This document shows positions 5,291-12,487 of a stretch of 13,372 bases of DNA, piece by piece. The stretch comes from DUVT01 sp041675865 (GTDB lineage: Bacteria; Bacillota_I; Bacilli_A; ML615J-28; CAG-698). Within the stretch, counting starts at the first letter, position 1. Each line of letters begins with the position of its first letter. Location of the stretch: positions 1 through 13,372 of the forward strand of contig JBAYTA010000049.1 in NCBI GenBank assembly GCA_041675865.1. Direction: 5' to 3'. The position numbers were made by a program, and so were the translations under genes. The notes beneath the pieces are model-generated. The model was not told the origin of the DNA. It saw only the letters and a program-made list of their open reading frames with translations, and did not search any database.

Positions 5291-6160
5291 TTAAATAAAA
5301 CTAATTGTTAGAATAGAAATAATTAATGTTGCAAGGTTTGCAATAAAACCATAAAATGTAGCCCAAGATTTTGACTTTTCTTTAAGCATATATCTATAAA
5401 AGACCATTTCAAAAATAAAGACTAAAATCTCACCTATTACTATAACACTCAAGAGCCCAATATCAGCTCCCCATGAATAGTAACCTATAAACATAAAAAG
5501 AGTTAAAATAGACTGAGTAATAAAATTAGTAATACCTACAATGATGAAACTTTTTCTTAGTCTATACATAAACAAAGCAAGAATAATTAATTCAACACCA
5601 ATAGTCGCAGCAACTCTAACAATATATCTCCACGATATATGACCCATTGGAATGTTTTCCTTTACAACACCTACATTCGATTGTGACTTACTTAAATCAA
5701 CATCAGTTAAATCAAAAGTCATTGTAGATCTAAATAACTTTCTAGTTACCACATTTGAAGTTATGATATTTCCGTCTTTAGTTATAATAGCAATCTTAAA
5801 TACTTGTGGAGCAGAAAAGTAGCCAGTTTTAAATAGATTATTTTGCAGACTATATAATATAGCTGGTGCTCCATTATATAGCGTCCTTGATGCATATCCA
5901 TCTTCATCTTGATAGCCATTTAAAATATCTAGAGGAAAATCATCTCTATAATATTCTTTTAACCGATATGAAAGAGTTTCTTCATCAACCATTTCTACAG
6001 GGTAATTTCTTTTGATTAATAGTTCAAAGTAATACGGTTGATTGACTCCAACAACTTTAATCTCTGCACTTGGTTTTTCAAACATATCTGCACTTACTTT
6101 CATAGGCACAAATAACAATAATACTAGTAAAATGAAAAGTAATACTTTAAGTTTTCTCAA
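5291..6160 (-). CDS. Secreted-domain membrane protein of unknown function (four C-terminal membrane segments)
   Basis: I do not recognise a function. The 289 residues comprise a signal peptide (1-24, VPMKVSA before DMFEKPSAEI), an extracytoplasmic stretch of about 150 residues, and four predicted membrane helices near 178-199, 204-228, 232-254 and 267-288. The motif EKPSAEIKVVGVNQPYYFEL just after cleavage recalls uncharacterised Bacillota membrane proteins that begin ADxGPKPS.... The start is a TTG at 6158-6160 with an excellent AAGGAGG 6 bases upstream; no ATG alternative keeps the signal peptide. It stands alone with its own terminator. No catalytic motif is visible. Confidence 0.8.
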   Translation of the reverse strand: MRKLKVLLFILLVLLLFVPMKVSADMFEKPSAEIKVVGVNQPYYFELLIKRNYPVEMVDEETLSYRLKEYYRDDFPLDILNGYQDEDGYASRTLYNGAPAILYSLQNNLFKTGYFSAPQVFKIAIITKDGNIITSNVVTRKLFRSTMTFDLTDVDLSKSQSNVGVVKENIPMGHISWRYIVRVAATIGVELIILALFMYRLRKSFIIVGITNFITQSILTLFMFIGYYSWGADIGLLSVIVIGEILVFIFEMVFYRYMLKEKSKSWATFYGFIANLATLIISILTISFI

Positions 6161-6211
6161 GTTTTCCCTCCTTGTATTAATATAACATTTATTACTTATT
6201 ATTTTTTAATC

Positions 6212-6236
6212 AAAAAATGCTACTTAAATAGTAGCA
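6212..6236 (-). terminator. Terminator overlapping the 3' end of trhO
   Basis: TGCTACT (6218-6224) pairs with AGTAGCA (6230-6236) around a 5-base loop, with six U following on the minus strand (6217-6212). The upstream arm is made of the last trhO codons and the stop codon lies in the loop and its edge. Confidence 0.85.
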
Positions 6237-7189
6237 CGATTTTCATTAAAATGAAAGACTTGTTTTAATCTTGCATTTACTTCTTCTTTACTCATATTAT
6301 TTTGCATTACATATCTATTTCTAGGATGAATTGAACATTCATATGAACAACCTCCTAAGTATTTAGCTTCATTTTCTACACTTGCTAAAATTTGTTCATT
6401 ACAATCAGGATTTGCACAGTTAATATATCTCTCACATGGACTACCATCATAATGATCTTTACCAACAACAACTTTTTCAACCCTATTGATTGGTACTGTT
6501 AATCTTCTATCGAAGACATAACACTTTCCATCCCAAAGTTGCCCTTTCGCAATTTCATCTTTTCCATATGATACAATACCACCTTTTAGTTGACCAACAT
6601 CATCAAATCCTTCTTTCTTTAACCAACCAGATAGCTTTTCGCATCTAACACCACCGGTACAGTAAGTAAGGATTTTTTTATTTTCTAATAATCGTTTATT
6701 GTTCTTAATCCAATTTGGAAGGTCTCTAAAGTTTCTAATATCTGGTTTTATAGCTCCTCTAAAATGACCAACTGCATGTTCATAATCATTCCTTGCATCG
6801 ATTACTATTGTATCTTCTTCTTGCATTCTCTTATAAAACTCTTTTGGCTCTACATATTCACCAGTTATTTTCTTTGGATTAATATCATCTTCTAAACTTA
6901 AATTGACTAACTCTTTTTTGATTCTTACATGCATCTTTTTAAAAGCATGCTCATAATGTTCATCAATTTTAAAAACGATATCCTTAAAACGTTCATCACT
7001 TCTTAAGTAATCCATATATTTATATACATCATCTTTTAATCCTGATAATGTACCATTTATTCCTTCTTTCGCAATATATATTCTTCCAAGCAAATTGTTG
7101 CCATTACAGAATGCTTGGTGTTCTTCTCTAAAGGTTTCTAAATCATCAATATTTGTATAGTGATAATAAAGAATAACTAAATATTCCAT
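6224..7189 (-). CDS. trhO: tRNA uridine(34) hydroxylase TrhO (rhodanese-domain, YceA family)
   Basis: TrhO makes 5-hydroxyuridine at the wobble U34 of certain tRNAs in an oxygen-dependent, prephenate-independent way, feeding the cmo5U/mo5U pathway. The 321-residue protein has the full family layout. An N-terminal alpha/beta domain contains LLGRIYIAKEGINGTLSG (33-50). A rhodanese domain runs from about 118 to 215 (VIDARNDYEHAVGHFRGAI) with the active-site loop TYCTGGVRCEKLSGWL, Cys177 being catalytic. The C-terminal LWDGKCYVFDRR region is followed by a cysteine cluster (CERYINCANPDCN, CSYEC). Start ATG follows AAGGAG at 8 bases. It is a single-gene unit with its own promoter and terminator. 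Confidence 0.96.
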   Translation of the reverse strand: MEYLVILYYHYTNIDDLETFREEHQAFCNGNNLLGRIYIAKEGINGTLSGLKDDVYKYMDYLRSDERFKDIVFKIDEHYEHAFKKMHVRIKKELVNLSLEDDINPKKITGEYVEPKEFYKRMQEEDTIVIDARNDYEHAVGHFRGAIKPDIRNFRDLPNWIKNNKRLLENKKILTYCTGGVRCEKLSGWLKKEGFDDVGQLKGGIVSYGKDEIAKGQLWDGKCYVFDRRLTVPINRVEKVVVGKDHYDGSPCERYINCANPDCNEQILASVENEAKYLGGCSYECSIHPRNRYVMQNNMSKEEVNARLKQVFHFNENRATI

Positions 7190-7227
7190 TTTTCTAGCTC
7201 CTTAAATTTATTTAAATTATATCTAAT

Positions 7228-7256
7228 ATAATAATAAAAAAACGGTCTTGAAGCAA
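7228..7256 (-). promoter_or_regulatory. Putative trhO promoter
   Basis: Minus-strand TTGCTT (7251-7256), 17 bp, TATTAT (7228-7233). Another TATAAT occurs at 7218-7223 without a good -35, so the exact start is uncertain. Confidence 0.45.
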
Positions 7257-7277
7257 TTTTAATGCACTAGAAAATAA

Positions 7278-7307
7278 AAGCACTTCTTCCTGTGGGAAGA
7301 AATGCTT
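7278..7307. terminator. Terminator of the large surface lipoprotein gene
   Basis: AAGCA-C-TTCTTCC (7278-7290) pairs with GGAAGAA-A-TGCTT (7295-7307) around TGTG with one C/A mismatch. On the minus strand TTTTATTTT follows; on the plus strand ATTTTTT follows. It is 10 bases after the lipoprotein stop codon. Confidence 0.8.
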
Positions 7308-7317
7308 ATTTTTTAAT

Positions 7318-10300
7318 TTATTCTTTAGTACCTAATTCACTATAGTTTGTATTAAGATGAATTAAAGTAGCTAATACTTCTAAATCAGTAATTGCAACTC
7401 CATCTGCATCTTCAAAGTAGTTATGATTTAAATCAGCTAAGTCAACTGTTTCATAATATACTCTGTTAATTGTTGCAAGGAATTGGTTTTCATTAATATT
7501 TGCAGTCCATGTGCCTGTATTCGCACCTGTATTACGGAAGTGGATATCATTTACATTTCCTTCAAATACATTGTGTTTTACTGAAATTGTTACATTTTGA
7601 TCATTAAATGTAGATGTAGTAATTGCAGCTGAACCAGGATGAGTCTCAACTGGTTCTGCATTATTAACATCACCAATGTTCTTAAATGTATTGTATTCAA
7701 TATTAATATTTTGAGTATTTCCACTTGATGCACTATATGCTCTAAATACTATAGCAGCTGAAGCACCTAATTCATCATTTTCAAATTTATTTCTCAAAAT
7801 ATTATATGTTCCATTGTTGTAACCACCATCAAATCTGATAGCTCCAACTTTGAAGTTTGTGAATTCATTATCTGTAATAGTGATAGTTTTACCAACACTT
7901 GTACGGTCTAAAGATATAATATCAGAAGCCATATTATCAAAAGTATTATTAGTGATAGTTACATCACCAACCACATTTTCACTAGCAAGTGTATAGAATT
8001 GGATAAATGCATTTACATCTGCTCTTGTGAAAGGCGAATATAAAGATGCAGTTATTGTACTATCATATACTTTATTATTATCAAATACAAATCCATCAAT
8101 TTTACCTTTTGCATAAATTTGACCTTTACCAGTAAACTCTAAACCAGTCATTGTAATACCATTTTGACCAGTTACAGTTTCACCATCTAAACCAGCTAAA
8201 GTAATCTTAGCAGCAATTACTGCTGTTTCACCATTAGCAGATGTTAGAGTGAAGTTAGGGCTAGTTATAGTCATAGCTTCAGTATAAGTTGCACCTCTTA
8301 GATATACTGTATAACCATCTACCATTTTATCCATTGCATCATCAAGAGTTGTGAATGCATTAACACCAAATTCATAACGAACTCCGTCAAACACATATTC
8401 TTCACCAGTTGCTAAAACAACATTTGGATCAACGATAAACGCTTCATCAGCATCTACAGCAACAACTTCTTCAAAAATTGCAAATAATTCTAAATCAGCA
8501 GGAGCATCAACTGGAAGTGCAGTTACAAAGTCACCTTCACCATCAGCTTGTGTGTTCCATCCAACAAATTCGAAACCTACTTTAGTTATAACTGGTAGAG
8601 TTGATGGTGAATAATTATGATAATCATAAACCATTTCAAATTCACCCTTGTTAAAATTAGTGGTTCCTTCAACTTTAATGTATGAAGCATCACCAGCATT
8701 AATACCAGTTAGATATCTCATCATATCATATTGACCAACACTTTCACTCCAGAATCTATTTGTATGTGCTTTTGTTTCATCATGAATCCAATTTGCATAT
8801 TGAACCCATTTTGCATGATATGCAACTGAGTTAAAGAAATAAGCATCATTAATGATTTCAGGAGCAGAATCTCTTAATCCTTGAAGTCTTAAGTGGTTAA
8901 CTGAACCAGCACGATACTCTTCACCTAAACCTAGAGCATCACCAGTTAATCCGATATATTTAATATATTCACCGATAAATTTAGAATCAACGCCAGTACC
9001 TGTTTTATCTTTTCCAGAGAATTCTGAGAAAGTCATAGCATCGCGTTCAATAATTCCTTTATCTTTTAACCAAGTGAAGAAATCAAATAAGAATGCAGTT
9101 ACTTCTTCATCTTTATCTGCATATTCCCAGTTTAATGTTACTGTGAATACTTCTTCATCAGACATCCATTTTGCATAAAGAGTAATGTCTTCTGTAATAG
9201 GTGTATTAAAATCAAAGATTGTTGTTAAATCTTCATCGCTAAACCATGCACCAAATACGAATCCGTCTTTAGTTGGATCAGCAGGGCGAACTGCATTTTC
9301 TCCATTAGTTACTAATAAAGCAGATACAGCACTTCCTTCATTAGTTTCAAATGAAACTTCATATTTAGTAAGTTCATATTTCGCAAATAAAATTACATTT
9401 CCAGTTGAACCTGTTTCTATTTCAGTAACAGCTTCTCCTTGGAAGTCACTAGTTGTAAACCAACCAATAAAATCATATCCGTCTTTAACAGGAGTAGGTA
9501 ATGTAATATCATCACTTTCAACAGTATATGAAGTAGTTGGGAATGTTGGATCTAATGTTCCACCATTTAAGTTAAGGCTAATAGTATAACTTACAACTTC
9601 CCATTTCGCATATAAAGTTGTATCTTCTGTTATTTCAGTTTCAAAATCAAATTCTTCTGTTAAATCTTCATCACTAAACCAACCAATAAAAGTATATCCA
9701 TCTTTTGTAGGATCATTAGGTTCATCAATTGTATGACCGTGGTTAACACCAACAGCTTCAACTTCACTTCCACCATCTACATCAAATGTAACATTGTATT
9801 CAGCTAATTCCCATTTTGCATAAAGAGTCATAGCAGCAGTAACAGCACTATCAAAATCAAATACTGTAGTTAATGCAGCATCTTTATACCAATCAACAAA
9901 TACATGTCCTTCTTTTGTTGGATTCGCAGGTTTTGTAACTTTTTGTCCTTCAGTTACATCAACAGCAGCAACAGCAGTTCCACCATCTGTGTTAAATGCA
10001 ACTTTATGTTGCTTTAGTGGCTCAACTTTTACAGTTACTTCTGCAAATACCTTCTCATGTCCTTCAAGGCTAACTTTAACTTTAACCTCACCAACAGCGA
10101 TTCCTTTTACTTTACCATCAACATAAGTTGCAATAGCAGTATCTTCAGATGAAAAAACTAAAGTGTATTCTTCATCTTTCTCATTTTTAACTGTAGGAGT
10201 TAAAGTAATTTCCTTGGTTACTTCAACTGAATAGGCTTCTTCTTCAAATGATAGTTCTATTTTAGTACCACCACAACCTATTGCTACAACTGTAACAAAT

Positions 10301-10347
10301 GCAATAAGCATTACAATAAATAAATTTTTGAATCTTCTCATACTCAT
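7318..10347 (-). CDS. Large multidomain surface lipoprotein: Ig-like, InlB-type repeats, unassigned insert, parallel beta-helix
   Basis: 1009 residues, exported and lipid-anchored: the signal ends in VVAIGC, Cys25. Domains from the ATG: Ig-like Big_2-type fold at 30-108 (SEDTAIATYVDGKVKGIAVG); four InlB_B/Flg_new repeats at 114-180, 183-250, 253-324 and 327-394, each ending with TLYAKW or a variant; an unassigned insert at ~400-567; a fifth partial repeat at ~568-627 (GFEFVGWNTQADGEGDFVTA); and a right-handed beta-helix at ~646-981 with N-rich rungs (TITNNTFDN, ITDNEFTNF, IEYNTFKNI, NINENQF). Such proteins usually bind host, matrix or glycan surfaces; some beta-helices cleave polysaccharides, but no catalytic set is visible. 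A TTG at 10359 would add four residues but is one base from GGAGG (10361-10365); the ATG at 10345-10347 is preferred, spacing about 13. Confidence 0.92.
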   Translation of the reverse strand: MSMRRFKNLFIVMLIAFVTVVAIGCGGTKIELSFEEEAYSVEVTKEITLTPTVKNEKDEEYTLVFSSEDTAIATYVDGKVKGIAVGEVKVKVSLEGHEKVFAEVTVKVEPLKQHKVAFNTDGGTAVAAVDVTEGQKVTKPANPTKEGHVFVDWYKDAALTTVFDFDSAVTAAMTLYAKWELAEYNVTFDVDGGSEVEAVGVNHGHTIDEPNDPTKDGYTFIGWFSDEDLTEEFDFETEITEDTTLYAKWEVVSYTISLNLNGGTLDPTFPTTSYTVESDDITLPTPVKDGYDFIGWFTTSDFQGEAVTEIETGSTGNVILFAKYELTKYEVSFETNEGSAVSALLVTNGENAVRPADPTKDGFVFGAWFSDEDLTTIFDFNTPITEDITLYAKWMSDEEVFTVTLNWEYADKDEEVTAFLFDFFTWLKDKGIIERDAMTFSEFSGKDKTGTGVDSKFIGEYIKYIGLTGDALGLGEEYRAGSVNHLRLQGLRDSAPEIINDAYFFNSVAYHAKWVQYANWIHDETKAHTNRFWSESVGQYDMMRYLTGINAGDASYIKVEGTTNFNKGEFEMVYDYHNYSPSTLPVITKVGFEFVGWNTQADGEGDFVTALPVDAPADLELFAIFEEVVAVDADEAFIVDPNVVLATGEEYVFDGVRYEFGVNAFTTLDDAMDKMVDGYTVYLRGATYTEAMTITSPNFTLTSANGETAVIAAKITLAGLDGETVTGQNGITMTGLEFTGKGQIYAKGKIDGFVFDNNKVYDSTITASLYSPFTRADVNAFIQFYTLASENVVGDVTITNNTFDNMASDIISLDRTSVGKTITITDNEFTNFKVGAIRFDGGYNNGTYNILRNKFENDELGASAAIVFRAYSASSGNTQNINIEYNTFKNIGDVNNAEPVETHPGSAAITTSTFNDQNVTISVKHNVFEGNVNDIHFRNTGANTGTWTANINENQFLATINRVYYETVDLADLNHNYFEDADGVAITDLEVLATLIHLNTNYSELGTKE
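9166..10008 (-). repeat. Four tandem ~70-residue InlB_B-type repeats in the lipoprotein
   Basis: Repeat units start every 69-74 residues with a V-x-F-x-x-(D/N)GG core, then P-(N/D)-P-T-K-(D/E)-G-(Y/F)-x-F-x-x-W and a terminal TLYAKW. Conservation is visible in DNA too: the stretches at 9222-9290 and 9658-9720 are alike, both encoding the SDEDLT/PTKDG core. Such repeats can recombine and change copy number. Confidence 0.85.
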
Positions 10348-10376
10348 AAAGTACTTCAATCCTCCTTTACTAAAGA

Positions 10377-10405
10377 ATTATAGCATAAATAGAAATCGTT
10401 TGCAA
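10377..10405 (-). promoter_or_regulatory. Promoter of the large lipoprotein gene
   Basis: Minus-strand TTGCAA (10400-10405), 17-bp spacer, TATAAT (10377-10382) with an extended TGC before it. The start site would be near 10370, giving a leader of about 23 bases. This is the best-formed promoter in the window, fitting a highly expressed surface protein. Confidence 0.7.
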
Positions 10406-10522
10406 GAGTTCTATACCATATCTATTTACAAACTATAACAAATAATGGAAAATTATAGTAGTATAAACTTAAAAAGCTATTAGTCGTGTATCATTATTTT
10501 TTCCCTCTCATATAATATAGGG

Positions 10523-10556
10523 AAGAACCTTTTGGTTCATAATCCAAAAGGTTCTT
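10523..10556 (-). terminator. 13-bp perfect hairpin after the small membrane protein gene
   Basis: AAGAACCTTTTGG (10523-10535) pairs perfectly with CCAAAAGGTTCTT (10544-10556) around an 8-base loop, starting 9 bases after the stop. On the minus strand it is followed by CCCTATATT rather than a U-run, so it may be a terminator of poor type or an RNA-stabilising stem, like the hairpin at 418-454. Confidence 0.55.
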
Positions 10557-10565
10557 AGTTTTAGA

Positions 10566-10757
10566 TTAGCAGCAGTCTCTACGTCTTCTACATATCGTAC
10601 CAATTGCAATGCTAATTGCAACGATAATGAAGATACCGAAAATTACTGCAAGTACAACAGATAGTATAAAGTTAGATATTCCTGTAAATACTGCTAACAT
10701 TGTTAATCCGAACACACCGGCTAAAAGTAGTGCGGATAGGAAAATTGTTAATCTCAT
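10566..10757 (-). CDS. 63-residue two-helix membrane protein with Cys/Arg tail
   Basis: I do not recognise a family. Two hydrophobic segments (about residues 3-26 and 30-54) fill nearly the whole protein, which ends in GTICRRRRDCC. The basic tail suggests a cytosolic C-terminus, and three cysteines there could bind metal or form disulphides or lipid links. The start ATG has a very strong AAGGGGGTGG site 4 bases upstream. It is divergent from another tiny Cys-tailed membrane protein 140 bp away. The good translation signal and hairpin after the stop support a real gene. Confidence 0.75.
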   Translation of the reverse strand: MRLTIFLSALLLAGVFGLTMLAVFTGISNFILSVVLAVIFGIFIIVAISIAIGTICRRRRDCC

Positions 10758-10869
10758 TAAACCACCCCCTTCACCACTATAGTATTCAATTTAATATAAT
10801 TTGAAGTGGTTATCGCACAATTTTTAAATATTTATTGATTCTTAATGAACCTTACATCTTAAACCGTAA

Positions 10870-10875
10870 TATAAT
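10870..10875 (+). promoter_or_regulatory. -10 box of the 54-residue membrane protein gene
   Basis: TATAAT lies 28 bases before the ATG at 10898, so transcription would begin near 10882 at the AGAGGGAG site. No convincing -35 is present at the right distance. Confidence 0.35.
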
Positions 10876-10897
10876 AATGGTAGAGGGAGATGGTTTT

Positions 10898-11062
10898 ATG
10901 TACTACAATTGTTATAGGTATCATAATCGAAAAAAAGGCGCGTTTATAATTATTGCTCTAGGTCTAATATTTTTGCTTTTATATGACTGTCCTCTTAATA
11001 AATTATTTGTTTGTTGCTCTGATGAATTTGTTGGTGATGAGGATGATTGTGAATGCAAATAA
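10898..11062 (+). CDS. 54-residue single-pass membrane protein with Cys-rich acidic tail
   Basis: No recognised family. The layout is a Tyr/Arg-rich start (MYYNCYRYHNRKK), one membrane helix GAFIIIALGLIFLLLY, then DCPLNKLFVCC and an acidic tail EFVGDEDDCECK, with six cysteines in all. Positive residues before the helix predict the tail outside the cell. An open frame extends to an ATG-like start at 10835, but AGAGGGAG (10882-10889) sits 8 bases before the ATG at 10898 and inside any longer version, which decides the start. It is convergent with the Mur-ligase gene and ends in a strong terminator. Confidence 0.7.
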   Translation: MYYNCYRYHNRKKGAFIIIALGLIFLLLYDCPLNKLFVCCSDEFVGDEDDCECK

Positions 11063-11073
11063 AATTAAAATAT

Positions 11074-11115
11074 GCTGTGAGGTATTAGTTAACTAATATT
11101 CTCACAGCTTTTTTT
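11074..11115. terminator. Strong terminator with embedded 16-bp palindrome
   Basis: GCTGTGAG (11074-11081) pairs with CTCACAGC (11101-11108), followed by T7 on the plus strand. The loop contains the perfect palindrome TATTAGTTAACTAATA (11083-11098), which lengthens the stem. It ends the plus-strand small gene and overlaps the last codon of the convergent minus-strand gene, for which it may also act. Confidence 0.88.
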
Positions 11116-12487
11116 AATCTTCAATAATTCTATTTATAATTTCGTTTGAACTCTTATCAAGCATTGATGTTTTAAATAAGGCGATTGTATTTTTATTAAG
11201 TACCCTCTTTAATAAATTATATAAATCATCCTTTTTATTTACCTTGTAAACATTATTAGAATTCATACCATACTTAATAGCACTTTTACCTATCTCTTTT
11301 GCATCATTATCAATAGTTATCAAAACATCGATTTTTTTATTTATAATTTCTTTTGCTATTCTTTTATAAAAATCAGTTTTATATTCACCAAGATAAGAAA
11401 TCTTACCAATTACAGCTATTTTTGTTTTTCTACTATCCATATTTTTTAAAACATCTAAAGCTGCACTTAGTGAAGTTGGATTACTACTCCACGTATCATC
11501 AATAATAGTACTTCCATTAATTCCATTTTTTATTTGGGTATGACTCCTAATAGGAATATATTTTGATAAATAACTTATTGCTTCTTCTAAGTCCATTCCT
11601 AAAGTATCAAGGCAAGCAATTGTTGCAAGAGCATTGTAAACTGTGTGAATCCCATTTCCACTTACTTCTACAGTGTATTCTTCTTTATTAGCAACTAACT
11701 TAAAAATAACTTTACTTGAAAATAATTCTATCTCTTTTCCTAAATAATCCGCTTTACTATTAATTCCAAATGTTAATATTTTACCTTTATAATTAGAGAA
11801 GTCAATTTTCTTGATATTCTCATCATCGTTATTAATAATTATATGTCCTTTGTTTTTAAGACCAACTAGTAATTCAGCTTTTGTTCTAATGTAGTTGTTT
11901 AAGGATTTACACCAATTTAAGTGATCTATTCCAATATTTGTAATTATTCCTATTTGCGGCTTAAAGATTTCACAGTTTAAGATCAAATGACCTGGATGAG
12001 TGATTGCAGTTTCAAATACTCCATATTCTGTCTCTTCATTAAATTTCATTAAATAATCATGGTGAAATCTTAAATTATTTTTGCTTCCCTTTGTATTTAT
12101 AACCTTATATTTATGTTTTAATACCTGAGCTATCATTTCTTTTGTAGTAGTTTTCCCGCATGTTCCAGTTACAGCAATTACAGTTGGATTAAATAAATTT
12201 CTATAATAATTTAAAAAATTCTTATATGCAATATTTATATTATCTACATATATATATTTATCTTTGTTTATATAAGTTTTTAAAATTGGCTGATCTGTTA
12301 TGATATAACAATCCTTGTATTTTCTAAATTCATCATTATTAATTTCTTGGTCTTTATTTAAATGAAAGATCAAGGTATTGGTTCCTAATTTTCTAATATC
12401 ATCTTTTACCCTTTTAATGATTATGTCTTTTTCAATCAATCTTAGATTTAAAGCCTTTAAAATACTATTTAGACTTATTCTTTTCAT
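11114..12487 (-). CDS. Mur-ligase-family amide ligase, MurF-like
   Basis: Mur ligases join an amino acid or peptide to a carboxylate via an acyl-phosphate, using ATP in the cytosol. The 457-residue protein has an N-terminal domain (1-100), then the central P-loop VTGTCGKTTTKEM (106-118; GTNGKTTTK in most members), ETAITHPG (159-166), TNIGIDHL (183-190) and GNGIHTVYNALA (277-288). The C-terminal domain opens with IIDDTWSSNPTS (328-339) in place of the MurF IDDSYNANP. The length fits MurF, but these changes and the company of an ATP-grasp gene argue for a paralogue rather than the peptidoglycan enzyme. Start ATG has AAAGGAG 8 bases upstream and lies 23 bases inside the preceding gene, so the two are translationally coupled. 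Confidence 0.88.
   Translation of the reverse strand: MKRISLNSILKALNLRLIEKDIIIKRVKDDIRKLGTNTLIFHLNKDQEINNDEFRKYKDCYIITDQPILKTYINKDKYIYVDNINIAYKNFLNYYRNLFNPTVIAVTGTCGKTTTKEMIAQVLKHKYKVINTKGSKNNLRFHHDYLMKFNEETEYGVFETAITHPGHLILNCEIFKPQIGIITNIGIDHLNWCKSLNNYIRTKAELLVGLKNKGHIIINNDDENIKKIDFSNYKGKILTFGINSKADYLGKEIELFSSKVIFKLVANKEEYTVEVSGNGIHTVYNALATIACLDTLGMDLEEAISYLSKYIPIRSHTQIKNGINGSTIIDDTWSSNPTSLSAALDVLKNMDSRKTKIAVIGKISYLGEYKTDFYKRIAKEIINKKIDVLITIDNDAKEIGKSAIKYGMNSNNVYKVNKKDDLYNLLKRVLNKNTIALFKTSMLDKSSNEIINRIIED

Noticed and set aside
9185..9589. A 134-codon plus-strand frame within the surface lipoprotein
   Set aside because: It is antisense to the InlB-type repeats; its length reflects the repeat composition and there is no start signal.
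10348..10359. TTG start four codons upstream for the large lipoprotein
   Set aside because: The GGAGG is only one base from the TTG, too close for initiation; the ATG at 10345-10347 gives a normal lipoprotein signal.
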